Shown: positions 18,078 through 27,325, counted from the first letter of the stretch. The stretch is DNA of 64,000 nucleotides from JAKLIX01 sp964605655 (GCA_964605655.1 CAZSDK010000011.1:56104-120103); one strand, 5' to 3'. Notes: generated by a model from the sequence alone, not told the origin. Made by a program: numbers and translations.

Positions 18078-19319
18078 ATGAAGTCATTGAGAAAAAAAGT
18101 ATATCTGGTAGCCGGTTATAACACGGTTTCCATGGGCACCGGCCGTAAGGAGTTCAACCCCAAGAAAGAACGTCCCGGGCTGGAGCAATATATCAGGGAA
18201 GCCGGTCAGGCTACCTTGCAGAAGATTGGTGGTGCCGCCAATGTTGACGAATGTGTCATCGGAAATTTTATCGCTTCAAGGTTCAACGGACAGGCCAATA
18301 TGGCGGCATTCTTCCCATTTATTGATGAGGGTCTGCGTTATAAACCCGCTACCAGGGTGGAAGGAGCCTGTGCCACGGGCAGCCTTGCTGTTTTAGCCGG
18401 GATAAAAAGTGTGCTGGCTGAGTCAGCCGATGTGGTACTGGTGATTGGTGTGGAAGTGCAAAATACGGTAAAAGCCATCTATGGTGCCGATTATCTCGCA
18501 GCCGCCGGTTGGGCCAAAGACCGCAAAAACGGCCATGCCTACTTTTTCCCCGGACAGTTCAGCGACCGGGCCGGTGCCTACTTTGATAAATATGGCAGAG
18601 ATAAAACCCGCCAGGCTTTTGCCCGCTGGTTCAGAAATGCCGTGGAAAATGCAAGGCTCTGCCCCACCGCCCAGGAATATCACAACAATGCTCCCGATCT
18701 CGAAAAACTGGCCATGACAGAACCTAACGGGAAAGCCTTTGTTGATTTCCTCAACGTGTTTGACTGTTCAAAAGTGAGCGACGGGGCTTCTGCCATCGCG
18801 GTGGTTTCAGAGGAAGGACTGAAAAAGGCTGGCATTCCCCTGTCGGAAGCAGTGGAAGTTGTGTCCTGGGGCCATGCTGAGGAAGATATTACCAAACCTC
18901 CCGTCGACAAAACAGCACTCACCACGTTTAAGGTGGCCGTGGAACAAGCATTGAATATGGCCGGTGTTTCCATTGACAAGGTAGCAACGGCTGAAGTACA
19001 CGACTGTTTCACCATTGCCGGTGTTATGGCGGTTGAAGCACTGGGACTTGCTAAACCTGGGGAAGGGCCGGACTATATTCTTGCCGGCAAAACGGCCAGA
19101 GATGGCGAGTTCCCTATCAATACCACGGGCGGACTCATTGGCTGGGGACATCCTACCGGAGGCACCGGCGTCCACATGACCGTTACATTGTGGGAGCAAC
19201 TAACCGGTAAAGCCGGTGATAACCAGATCAAAATACCGGCAAATAAACCCTATGGAATCTCTGTGAATATGGGCGGTGATGATAAGACGTTGGTTGCGTT
19301 CCTGTTAAAGAGGTCATAG
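18078..19319 (+). CDS. Thiolase / acetyl-CoA acetyltransferase (SCP2-thiolase type)
   Basis: 413 residues. The nucleophilic Cys is Cys98 in VEGACATGS; further thiolase motifs are VHDCFTIAG (with the substrate-proximal His) and GWGHPTGGTG near the C-terminus. The motif wording is closer to the sterol-carrier-protein-x (SCP2-like) thiolases than to the classical PhaA/AtoB group. Expected to cleave a 3-ketoacyl-CoA (such as acetoacetyl-CoA) with CoA or to condense two acetyl-CoA. It follows the 3-hydroxyacyl-CoA dehydrogenase by 44 bases and precedes the FabK-like gene by 33. The insert around 150-220 (KYGRDKTRQAFARWF) is family-typical for SCP2-type members. Confidence 0.88.
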   Translation: MKSLRKKVYLVAGYNTVSMGTGRKEFNPKKERPGLEQYIREAGQATLQKIGGAANVDECVIGNFIASRFNGQANMAAFFPFIDEGLRYKPATRVEGACATGSLAVLAGIKSVLAESADVVLVIGVEVQNTVKAIYGADYLAAAGWAKDRKNGHAYFFPGQFSDRAGAYFDKYGRDKTRQAFARWFRNAVENARLCPTAQEYHNNAPDLEKLAMTEPNGKAFVDFLNVFDCSKVSDGASAIAVVSEEGLKKAGIPLSEAVEVVSWGHAEEDITKPPVDKTALTTFKVAVEQALNMAGVSIDKVATAEVHDCFTIAGVMAVEALGLAKPGEGPDYILAGKTARDGEFPINTTGGLIGWGHPTGGTGVHMTVTLWEQLTGKAGDNQIKIPANKPYGISVNMGGDDKTLVAFLLKRS

Positions 19320-19352
19320 TCCATGGACTATGGTCATAAAATAAGGTATCTC

Positions 19353-20297
19353 ATGAACCCCATCTCTGCACTTTTCGACATTCAATTACCCATCATCCAG
19401 GGTGGTATGATATGGTGCAGCGGTTGGAAACTGGCTTCTGCCGTTTCCAATGCCGGCGGTCTTGGTCTTATCGGCGCCGGAAGCATGTACCCGGAAACTC
19501 TGGAAGAACACATCGTCAAATGCAGAGAAGCGACCGACAAACCATTCGGAGTCAATATACCCCTGATTTACCCCGATGTTGGGAATATTCTCAAGATCCT
19601 GGTCCGTCAAAAAGTGAAAATAGTATTCACTTCAGCCGGCAATCCTACAAAATATACCACCTTTCTTAAAGATAACGGAATGAAGGTGGCCCACGTTGTT
19701 GCCAATACCAGGTCAGCCAGGAAATGTGAGGAAGCAGGAGTGGATGCCATCGTTGCCGAAGGTTTTGAGGCGGGTGGACATAACGGAAAGGAAGAGACGA
19801 CCACCCTGGTGCTGTTACCGATGATCAAATCGGTGACCACCCTTCCGGTCATTGCCGCCGGTGGCATTGCAAGCGGCCGGGCTATCCTGGCTGCCATGGC
19901 ACTGGGGGCGGATGGCGTCCAGATCGGTTCCCTGTTCGCCTCCTCCAGAGAATCTTCAGCACATGACCTTTTTAAACGGAAAATCATTGAGGCTGGCGAA
20001 GGAGATACCATGCTGATGCTGAAAAAATTAATCCCTGTCAGACTGCTCCGGAACCCTTTTTCAGATCAGGTGCAACATCTTGAATCACAAGGAGCCACGG
20101 CAGAACAACTGAGTGAGCTTCTTGGAAGGGCAAGAGCAAAGAAGGGAATGTTCGAAGGGGACCTGGTGGAAGGAGAACTGGAGATTGGTCAGGTGGCTGC
20201 CACCATCAAGGAAGTCAGATCGATCGATGAAATCATGAGGGATCTGATGGAGGAGTTTAATAGAGCAAAACAGGAGTTGAATACGAAGGCGGGATAA
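19353..20297 (+). CDS. Nitronate monooxygenase / FabK-like FMN flavoprotein
   Basis: About 314 residues from ATG 19353 (AAGG upstream; an ATG at 19323 adds ten unlikely residues). A TIM-barrel flavoprotein of the 2-nitropropane dioxygenase/FabK family: QLPIIQGGMIWCSGWKLASA at the N-terminus, AEGFEAGGHNG for FMN phosphate binding, and AAGGIASGRAILAAMALGAD. Members are either nitronate monooxygenases or NAD(P)H-dependent enoyl-ACP reductases. In an acyl-CoA cluster an enoyl-thioester reductase role is attractive but not shown. The last codons and stop (GCGGGATAA) run directly into a GGGAT-type repeat, so the C-terminus may have been altered by the repeat. Confidence 0.8.
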   Translation: MNPISALFDIQLPIIQGGMIWCSGWKLASAVSNAGGLGLIGAGSMYPETLEEHIVKCREATDKPFGVNIPLIYPDVGNILKILVRQKVKIVFTSAGNPTKYTTFLKDNGMKVAHVVANTRSARKCEEAGVDAIVAEGFEAGGHNGKEETTTLVLLPMIKSVTTLPVIAAGGIASGRAILAAMALGADGVQIGSLFASSRESSAHDLFKRKIIEAGEGDTMLMLKKLIPVRLLRNPFSDQVQHLESQGATAEQLSELLGRARAKKGMFEGDLVEGELEIGQVAATIKEVRSIDEIMRDLMEEFNRAKQELNTKAG

Positions 20298-20396
20298 AGG
20301 GATGCGGGATAAACGGGATAATTCATTTGGAATGTCACTCCACCCCCGAGTGAGGGGGGCCGGGGGGGTAATTATCGGGATGCGGGATGACGGGAT
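20289..20396. repeat. GGGAT-rich intergenic repeats with a G/C-rich hairpin
   Basis: Two blocks of short GGGAT-type units (about 20289-20320: GGGATAAAGGGATGCGGGAT; and 20376-20396: CGGGATGCGGGATGACGGGA) flank a G/C-rich inverted sequence (20340-20368: CCACCCCCGAGTGAGGGGGG then a run of G). It separates the FabK-like gene from the acyl-CoA dehydrogenase gene and includes the former's stop codon. The units resemble the (CCCGTAT)n repeat at 15743 read on the other strand. Confidence 0.75.
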
Positions 20397-20476
20397 CATG
20401 GTAATAGCTGTTACTGAAAGAAGTAATTGTTTATTATTTTGGAATCTTACATACATTAATCTTAATATTCAACATC

Positions 20477-21619
20477 ATGGAATTTAATTTCACCGAAGAA
20501 CAAATTATGATTCAGCAGGCTGCCAGGGACTATGCCCAGAGGGAGCTCATCAAAGACGTCCTGGAACGGGATGCTAAAGCCGAATTCCCTGCTCATCATG
20601 TGAAAGCATTGGCTGAGCTCGGCTTTTTGGGTATGCTGGTCGACGTTAAATACGATGGTGGTGGCATGGATACCATATCTTATGTACTTGCCATGGAAGA
20701 AATATCAAAAATAGATTCTTCTGTTTCAGTAATCATGTCGGTGAATAACTCCCTGGTTTGTTATGGTATAGAGACCTATGGTTCTGAGGAGCAAAAAGAA
20801 AAGTGGCTTAGACCACTGGCCAGGGGAGAAAAGATCGGGGCTTTCCTGCTTTCAGAGCCAGAGGCAGGTTCCGACGCTACCTCTCAAAGAACTACCGCCG
20901 TGGATGTGGGTGATCACTATGTCCTGAACGGCACTAAAAACTGGATTACCAATGCCAACTCTGCATCAACATATCTGGTTATGGCTCAGACACATCCTGA
21001 AAAAGGTCATAAAGGAATAAACGTCCTCATCGTCGATCGCCATTCCCCTGGCATCAGTCTTGGACCACATGAGGATAAAATGGGAATGAGAAGTTCTGAC
21101 ACTCATTCAGTGATGTTTACGGATGTCGTGGTCCCCAAAGAGAACCGTATCGGGGAAGATGGCTTTGGTTTTAAATTTGCCATGAAGACCCTGGAGGGTG
21201 GACGTATCGGCATCGCGGCACAAGCCTTGGGGATCGCTCAGGGTGCCTACGAGAGGGCCGTGCAGTATGCAAAAGAAAGAAAAGCCTTTGGCACACAGAT
21301 CATTAACCATCAGAGCGTTGGTTTCAAGCTGGCTGAAATGCATACCCGCATCGAGGCAGCTCGGTACTTCTGCATCAAAGCTGCCTGGTTAAAGGACCAG
21401 CATCTCCCCTATGGAACAGAAAGTGCCATGGCAAAATACTGGGCAGCAGAAACAGCGATGTACGTTACTACAGAAGCAGTCCAGATACACGGCGGATATG
21501 GCTATGTACGTGAATATCACGTCGAACGTCTGATGCGTGAAGCCAAACTAACCCAGATCTACGAGGGAACCAGCGAAATCCAGAAGATCATTATCTCCAG
21601 GGCGATCATGGCCGATTAA
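20477..21619 (+). CDS. Short-chain acyl-CoA dehydrogenase (butyryl-CoA dehydrogenase-like)
   Basis: 380 residues, full length for the family, with all three domains: an N-terminal helical domain, a middle beta domain (FLLSEPEAGSDATS, NGTKNWITNA) and a C-terminal helical domain. The catalytic base Glu363 lies in IYEGTSEIQ, the position used by short/medium-chain enzymes. It oxidises acyl-CoA to trans-2-enoyl-CoA with FAD and passes electrons to ETF; in fermenters the reverse reaction with bifurcating ETF forms butyryl-CoA. No etfAB is present in the window. It lies 179 bases after the FabK-like gene (with the repeat in between) and 21 bases before icmF. Confidence 0.92.
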   Translation: MEFNFTEEQIMIQQAARDYAQRELIKDVLERDAKAEFPAHHVKALAELGFLGMLVDVKYDGGGMDTISYVLAMEEISKIDSSVSVIMSVNNSLVCYGIETYGSEEQKEKWLRPLARGEKIGAFLLSEPEAGSDATSQRTTAVDVGDHYVLNGTKNWITNANSASTYLVMAQTHPEKGHKGINVLIVDRHSPGISLGPHEDKMGMRSSDTHSVMFTDVVVPKENRIGEDGFGFKFAMKTLEGGRIGIAAQALGIAQGAYERAVQYAKERKAFGTQIINHQSVGFKLAEMHTRIEAARYFCIKAAWLKDQHLPYGTESAMAKYWAAETAMYVTTEAVQIHGGYGYVREYHVERLMREAKLTQIYEGTSEIQKIIISRAIMAD

Positions 21620-21640
21620 TTTGTTTTCTAACCTATTATT

Positions 21641-24600
21641 TTGAAGAAGTTGCAGGAACAGGAGGGATATAAACCAAAGAATCACGTCCGCATCGTTACC
21701 GCTGCATCTCTGTTCGATGGTCACGATGCAGCCATCAATATCATGCGAAGGATATTGCAGTCAACGGGAGTTGAGGTCATTCACCTCGGACATGACCGGT
21801 CGGTCAGAGAAATCGTTGATTGTGCCATACAGGAAGATGCCCAGGCTATTGCCATTACTTCCTACCAGGGAGGTCACATGGAATTCTTCAAGTACATGTA
21901 TGACCTGCTGCATGAGAACCACTGCGGACATATAAAAATTTTCGGTGGCGGAGGTGGTGTGATCCTTCCGCAGGAAGTGGAGGAATTGCACGCCTATGGC
22001 ATCACCCGTATTTATTCACCCGATAACGGACGAGAACTGGGACTCCAGGGCATGATCAACGAGGTAGTGCATCTTTCCGATTTTCCGACCGTTACCCCTG
22101 ACCGCTTCAAACCCGACAAGCAACTGACAACCAGCGAACTGGCAAAATTTATCACGCTCTTTGAAAATTTTCCGGAAGAAGCAGGACAATGGCTTTCTGA
22201 AATTCCTGCTAACCATGACAAGAACATACCTGTTTTAGGGATCACCGGAACTGGAGGTTCCGGAAAGTCCTCGCTGGTGGATGAAATAGTGAGACGATAC
22301 CTGGATGATTTTAAGGATAACACCCTGGCAATCATCTCAGTGGACCCGACAAAGAGGAAAACCGGGGGTGCGCTGCTCGGTGACAGGATAAGGATGAACG
22401 CTATCAACGACACCCGGGTGTATATGCGGTCGCTGGCTACCCGGCAATCGCACCATTCGCTGTCAAAACATGTCAAAGATGCCACTCAAATTCTGAAAAA
22501 GGCAGGATTTGACCTGATCCTTATCGAATCCTCGGGTATCGGGCAGTCGGACTCTGAGATCGTGGACCACTGCGACCTCTCGCTTTATGTGATGACACCC
22601 GAATATGGAGCAGCCAGCCAATTGGAAAAGATTGATATGCTTGACTTTGCCAACCTGGTGGCCATCAACAAATTTGATAAGACAGGAGCCCTGGATGCAC
22701 TGAGGGACGTAAAAAAACAATACCAGCGCAACCATAAATTATTTGATCACGACCTGGATGCCATGCCTGTGTTCGGAACCGTGGCCTCCCAGTTCAACGA
22801 CCCCGGAGTCAACATCCTTTACAGGGCACTCATCACCAAAATTGCGGAGATCGGCGGTACAAGGTTCCATTCACACTATCAGACCGGCGAAGAACCCAAA
22901 GAAAAGATCTATATCATTCCACCTGCCAAAACGAGATATCTGGCTGAGATAGCAGGAGAGGTCAGAAACTACAACCAGAAAGTCGTCGAACAATCGGAAA
23001 TTGCACAGAAACTCTTCGGGATAAAAAAGACCATTGAGACCATAAAAAATTTTCCCAAACCGAAAGGATCATACCATACTTCGGTACAGGTGAGTGATCC
23101 GGGAAGCATCCCACAGCTGGAACGCCTGTATGAAGAAACAAATCTGCTTTTATATCCTGAAAACCAGGAAATTATCCGTAAATGGGATGATAAAGTCAAG
23201 GCTTACAAAGAAGAAGTTTTCACCTATAAGGTGAGAAACAAGGAAATCTGCATAGAGACCCACACCGAGTCTTTGTCCCATCTAAAGATTCCCAAAATAG
23301 CCCTGCCCTCCTTCACTGCCTGGGGAGACATCCTGCGTTGGAACCTAAAGGAAAATGTTCCGGGTGAATTTCCCTATGCCGCCGGCGTGTTCCCCTTTAA
23401 AAGGGAAGCGGAGGACCCGACCCGTATGTTTGCCGGTGAAGGCGGACCGGAAAGGACCAATAAAAGGTTTCATTACCTTTCAAGGGGAATGCCCGCCATC
23501 AGGCTTTCCACTGCCTTCGACAGTGTCACCCTTTATGGACATGATCCGGATATCCGGCCGGATATCTATGGTAAAATTGGTAACTCGGGAGTTTCCATCG
23601 CCTGCCTCGACGATGCAAAGAAACTGTATTCAGGCATCGACCTGCTCGATCCTAAAACCTCGGTGTCCATGACCATCAACGGCCCGGCGCCTGCCATGGT
23701 GGGGTATTTTATGAATACCGCCATCGACCAGCAGTGTGAAAAATATATTGTAGCAAATGGCCTGACCGAATGGGCGGAAAAGAAAATTGAGGAGATATAC
23801 CGAAAAAAAGGAGTCGTTCGACCATCCTACCAGGGCGATCTTCCCGAAGGGAATAACGGACTTGGTTTGATACTCCTCGGTATCACCGGTGATCAGCTTC
23901 TGGAACGCGAAGTTTATGAAAGGATAAAACGTGACACCCTAAGCCAGGTAAGAGGCACGGTGCAGGCAGATATTCTGAAAGAAGACCAGGCCCAGAACAC
24001 CTGTATTTTTTCTACTGATTTTGCCCTTAAACTGATGGGCGACATTCAGCAGTATTTTATCGATCAGAAAGTCCGTAACTTCTATTCAGTCAGCATCTCA
24101 GGATATCACATCGCAGAAGCCGGTGCTAATCCCATCACCCAGCTGGCTTTCACCCTTGCCAACGGCTTTACTTACGTAGAATATTATGTATCAAGGGGGA
24201 TGGATGTCGACGACTTCGCCCCCAACCTGTCCTTTTTCTTCTCCAACGGCATCGACCCGGAGTATTCCGTTATGGGAAGAGTGGCCAGGCTGATCTGGGC
24301 AAAGGCCATGAAATATCGTTATCATGCCAACGCCCGTTCACAGATGCTTAAATATCACATCCAGACCTCAGGCCGGTCGCTTCATGCCCAGGAAATTGAT
24401 TTTAACGATATCCGTACCACACTCCAGGCCCTTTACGCCATATATGATAACTGTAACTCCCTTCATACCAATGCCTATGATGAGGCGATCACCACTCCTA
24501 CCGAGGAATCAGTAAGAAGGGCCATGGCCATTCAGCTCATCATCAACCATGAGCTGGGCCTGGCAAAGAACCAGAACCCGCTTCAGGGATCCTTTATCAT

Positions 24601-25051
24601 TGAAGAACTTACCGACCTGGTGGAAGAGGCCGTGCTCTCGGAGTTTGAGAGAATATCAGACAGAGGCGGGGTGCTCGGAGCCATGGAGACCATGTACCAG
24701 CGAGGCAGGATCCAGGAAGAGTCCCTGTACTATGAGACGCTGAAACATACCGGGAAATTGCCGATCATGGGAGTCAACACCTTCTTGTCCAGCAAGGGGT
24801 CTCAGACTGTTATCCCCCAGGAAGTCATCAGGGCAACGCCCACCGAGAAAGAATATCAGATCGAAATGCTCAGGCGACTTCATCAAATGTGGGAGAAAGA
24901 ATCCTCCGGAAGGATTCGTGAATTGAAACACACCGCCCTGCAAAACAATAATATCTTTGAAAGCCTGATGGAAGCCACCAAATGCTGTTCCATCGGACAA
25001 ATTACCTATGCCTTGTTTGAAGTCGGCGGTCAGTACAGAAGGAACATGTAA
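21641..25051 (+). CDS. icmF: Fused isobutyryl-CoA mutase (IcmF)
   Basis: 1136 residues starting at TTG 21641; no ATG is in frame between the upstream stop (21629) and this codon, and the predicted B12 domain starts at once. Domain order is that of IcmF: B12-binding domain (about 14-140, DGHDAAINIMRRI at 26-38 with the cobalt-ligand His28), a MeaB-like G-protein chaperone (P-loop GTGGSGKSS at 203-211), then the acyl-CoA mutase barrel (GVFPFKREAEDPTRMFAGEG, then ISGYHIAEAGANP). Ordinary methylmalonyl-CoA mutase has a different order and a separate chaperone. IcmF interconverts isobutyryl-CoA and n-butyryl-CoA (some also pivalyl/isovaleryl-CoA) with adenosylcobalamin. It sits between acyl-CoA dehydrogenase and butyrate kinase, which both act on these thioesters. 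Confidence 0.92.
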   Translation: MKKLQEQEGYKPKNHVRIVTAASLFDGHDAAINIMRRILQSTGVEVIHLGHDRSVREIVDCAIQEDAQAIAITSYQGGHMEFFKYMYDLLHENHCGHIKIFGGGGGVILPQEVEELHAYGITRIYSPDNGRELGLQGMINEVVHLSDFPTVTPDRFKPDKQLTTSELAKFITLFENFPEEAGQWLSEIPANHDKNIPVLGITGTGGSGKSSLVDEIVRRYLDDFKDNTLAIISVDPTKRKTGGALLGDRIRMNAINDTRVYMRSLATRQSHHSLSKHVKDATQILKKAGFDLILIESSGIGQSDSEIVDHCDLSLYVMTPEYGAASQLEKIDMLDFANLVAINKFDKTGALDALRDVKKQYQRNHKLFDHDLDAMPVFGTVASQFNDPGVNILYRALITKIAEIGGTRFHSHYQTGEEPKEKIYIIPPAKTRYLAEIAGEVRNYNQKVVEQSEIAQKLFGIKKTIETIKNFPKPKGSYHTSVQVSDPGSIPQLERLYEETNLLLYPENQEIIRKWDDKVKAYKEEVFTYKVRNKEICIETHTESLSHLKIPKIALPSFTAWGDILRWNLKENVPGEFPYAAGVFPFKREAEDPTRMFAGEGGPERTNKRFHYLSRGMPAIRLSTAFDSVTLYGHDPDIRPDIYGKIGNSGVSIACLDDAKKLYSGIDLLDPKTSVSMTINGPAPAMVGYFMNTAIDQQCEKYIVANGLTEWAEKKIEEIYRKKGVVRPSYQGDLPEGNNGLGLILLGITGDQLLEREVYERIKRDTLSQVRGTVQADILKEDQAQNTCIFSTDFALKLMGDIQQYFIDQKVRNFYSVSISGYHIAEAGANPITQLAFTLANGFTYVEYYVSRGMDVDDFAPNLSFFFSNGIDPEYSVMGRVARLIWAKAMKYRYHANARSQMLKYHIQTSGRSLHAQEIDFNDIRTTLQALYAIYDNCNSLHTNAYDEAITTPTEESVRRAMAIQLIINHELGLAKNQNPLQGSFIIEELTDLVEEAVLSEFERISDRGGVLGAMETMYQRGRIQEESLYYETLKHTGKLPIMGVNTFLSSKGSQTVIPQEVIRATPTEKEYQIEMLRRLHQMWEKESSGRIRELKHTALQNNNIFESLMEATKCCSIGQITYALFEVGGQYRRNM

Positions 25052-25087
25052 CAAAAGCATAAAATCACCCTTACATAAATCCAACCC

Positions 25088-26167
25088 ATGAACACGTTCA
25101 ATATCCTGATAGTAAATCCTAAAGACCGTCTTACACAAGTGGCCGTTTACGACAACCACAAATTGCTTTACCTGATCAACCGAAAACATCCGGGTGAAGA
25201 TCTTGCCTCGTTTCGTGAACTCGTCGACCAGGTGGACTATAGAAAAGAAATTATTATAAATGAGCTGAAAAACAATGACTTCGATCTCAGCCAAATAAAA
25301 ATTGTCATTTCAAGGGGAGGTTTGATCCGTCCGGTTCCGTCGGGGGTCTTTGAGGTCAATGAGGAGATGAAGAAAGACCTGGTCAACAGTCCGGTGGGTG
25401 AAGATGTCATCAACCTGGGAGGATTGCTGGCTGATGCCATAGCCAAAGAAATCCCCGGAGCAGTGGCATTGGTTGCCGACCCGACAGTAGTTGATGAAAT
25501 GGAGGAGATAGCCAGGATCACAGGTTATCCTGATGTGAAGAGAAAATCGATTTTCCATGCCTTAAGCCAGAAAGCAGTTGCCAAGCAGCATGCAGAGATG
25601 AATTCATTAAAATATGAAGATCTGAATCTCATTGTAGCCCATATTGGGAATGGGACCACCGTAGGAGCCCATAAAAAGGGCAGAGTGGTTGATGTGAACC
25701 AGGGTTTTGACGGCGATGGCCCCTTTTCTTCTATCCGTAGTGGCAGCCTGCCCATGGGGGCAGTGGTGAGTATGTGCTTTGATCAGAAAATGACCAAAGA
25801 ACAGGTCCATTGCCTGATCACCCATTGCGGCGGGCTGAATGCACACCTGGGTACGACGAACATCAATGAAATCGAAAAGCGAATCGACACCAACGACGAA
25901 AAGGCTTTACTTATCATGCAGGCCATGGCTTACCAGATATCCAAATATATCGGGGAAATGTTTGCCGTGCTTTGCGGAGATGTCAATGCCATACTGATCA
26001 CTGGTGACCAGGCACATAGTACTTTCCTCGTTCACGAGATCCTTCACCGGGTTGAAAAGATGGCTCCTGTGTATATCTACCCTGGCGACAATGATGTACA
26101 GGCCATGGCAGCCAATGCCAACAGAATCTTAAAGGGTGAGATGGAGATCAAGCAGTATCAGCCCTAA
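25088..26167 (+). CDS. buk: Butyrate kinase
   Basis: 359 residues, the usual size. Acetate/butyrate kinase fold: N-terminal phosphate-loop region (ILIVNPKDRLTQVAVYD), VAHIGNGTTVGAHKKGRVVDVN around 180-200, DGDGPFSSIRSGSLPMG, and GDVNAILITGDQA near the C-terminus. It converts butyryl phosphate (and commonly isobutyryl phosphate) plus ADP to the acid plus ATP. Its usual partner phosphotransbutyrylase is not encoded in the window, so the acyl-phosphate source must be elsewhere. It begins 36 bases after icmF on the same strand, so cotranscription is likely. A branched-chain fatty-acid kinase role is equally possible. Confidence 0.9.
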   Translation: MNTFNILIVNPKDRLTQVAVYDNHKLLYLINRKHPGEDLASFRELVDQVDYRKEIIINELKNNDFDLSQIKIVISRGGLIRPVPSGVFEVNEEMKKDLVNSPVGEDVINLGGLLADAIAKEIPGAVALVADPTVVDEMEEIARITGYPDVKRKSIFHALSQKAVAKQHAEMNSLKYEDLNLIVAHIGNGTTVGAHKKGRVVDVNQGFDGDGPFSSIRSGSLPMGAVVSMCFDQKMTKEQVHCLITHCGGLNAHLGTTNINEIEKRIDTNDEKALLIMQAMAYQISKYIGEMFAVLCGDVNAILITGDQAHSTFLVHEILHRVEKMAPVYIYPGDNDVQAMAANANRILKGEMEIKQYQP

Positions 26168-26208
26168 CCTATTCAGGATAAGCATCAACCCTTCTATTCA
26201 TTGCATTT

Positions 26209-27051
26209 ATGGATCTTTTTGTAATTAATACCGGTAACCTGAAGCTGGACGGGGGTGCCATGTTTGGCATCATACCCAAGATATTATGGAATAAAGTCTA
26301 TCCTTCCGATGAAGAAAATCGCATCAATCTTTCAATGAGATGCCTCCTCATCGTGGAGAAAGAAAAGAAAATCCTGATCGATACAGGCATTGGTGACAAA
26401 CACCAGGAGAAGTTCACCCAGATGTATCAGCTCAATGGCACCAACAGCCTTGAAAAATCCCTGGCAGCTGCAGGATTTTCTCCTGCCGATATTACGGACG
26501 TCATTAACACCCATCTGCATTTCGACCATTGCGGGGGGAATACAAAACTGGACCCATCCTCTCAGAACCTGACACCCACCTTCCCTCATGCGCATTACTG
26601 GGTCAGCAAAAGACAGTGGGAAAGTGCCAATGATCCCAACCGGAGAGAGAAGCCTTCTTTCCTTAAAAACAACTTTTCTCCGGTCGAAGCTGCAGGACAA
26701 CTGAGGTTCCTCGAAGAAGATACTTTTAAAAACTACGGTATTAAGATCCGATTTTCTGACGGACATACCACTGGCCAATCCATCCCTGTGATCCGTTATA
26801 AAGGGAAAAAACTGGTGTACTGCGGTGACCTGATCCCAACCAGCGCACACGTTCCCTTACCATACATCATGGGTTATGATATTCATCCCCTGCTCATCCT
26901 TGATGAGAAGTTTGACCTTCTGAAAGAGGCAGCCGACATGAGTTACATCCTCTATTTTGAACACGATCTCAATATTGAATGCTGTTCTGTGGAGATCACT
27001 GAAAGAGGATTTAAGGTATCAAAGGTATTCCAGCTTTCTGAAGTACTCTAA
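26209..27051 (+). CDS. MBL-fold metallo-hydrolase
   Basis: 280 residues with the metallo-beta-lactamase metal ligands: NTHLHFDHCGGN (HxHxDH), a His in DGHTTGQS, the bridging Asp in VYCGDLIP, and a late His in YFEHD. The family covers lactonases, thioesterase-like glyoxalases and other hydrolases; the overall look (short N-terminal part, INLSMRCLLI, IDTGIG) is like AHL-lactonase-type members, but no substrate can be assigned. It starts 41 bases after buk and is the last gene of the cluster. A hydrolase acting on an acyl thioester or lactone by-product of the pathway is a guess only. Confidence 0.8.
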   Translation: MDLFVINTGNLKLDGGAMFGIIPKILWNKVYPSDEENRINLSMRCLLIVEKEKKILIDTGIGDKHQEKFTQMYQLNGTNSLEKSLAAAGFSPADITDVINTHLHFDHCGGNTKLDPSSQNLTPTFPHAHYWVSKRQWESANDPNRREKPSFLKNNFSPVEAAGQLRFLEEDTFKNYGIKIRFSDGHTTGQSIPVIRYKGKKLVYCGDLIPTSAHVPLPYIMGYDIHPLLILDEKFDLLKEAADMSYILYFEHDLNIECCSVEITERGFKVSKVFQLSEVL

Positions 27052-27092
27052 GCCTTCATTTCTTTACCTTCCGACGTAACATTTTTCAATTT

Positions 27093-27126
27093 TTTGAATA
27101 AAATAAGGTATTATTAGGTAACTTTG
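27093..27126 (+). promoter_or_regulatory. Promoter of the giant adhesin gene
   Basis: TTTG (27093-27096), 22 bp, TAACTTTG (27119-27126), a perfect -7 box. It predicts a leader of about 210 bases before ATG 27347, unusually long, holding the hairpin at 27282-27325. Confidence 0.5.
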
Positions 27127-27281
27127 CGGCCAAATTTTGTGTCTATCTACTACTTAGGTGCGAAATTTGGCGTATTAAATTGATTAACAAAGATTTAATT
27201 ACCGCAAAGAATCTAATCATACTCAAATTGACTATAAACCAACATATTAGAAATTATTCATTTTCAGTTTATTAATAAGAC

Positions 27282-27325
27282 CAACAGGTCACTTGATGGG
27301 AACCAACCGTCAGGATGACCTGTTG
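27282..27325 (+). promoter_or_regulatory. Strong 5'-leader hairpin upstream of the adhesin start
   Basis: CAACAGGTCA (27282-27291) pairs perfectly with TGACCTGTTG (27316-27325); inside, TGATGG pairs with CCGTCA (one G-U) around the loop GAACCAA. It ends 21 bases before the ATG and has no T-run after it, so it is more likely a leader structure or protein/RNA target than a terminator. Confidence 0.55.

Noticed and set aside
20302..20487. A 61-codon frame between the FabK-like and acyl-CoA dehydrogenase genes
   Set aside because: It consists largely of the GGGAT repeat and G-rich hairpin and overlaps the next start.
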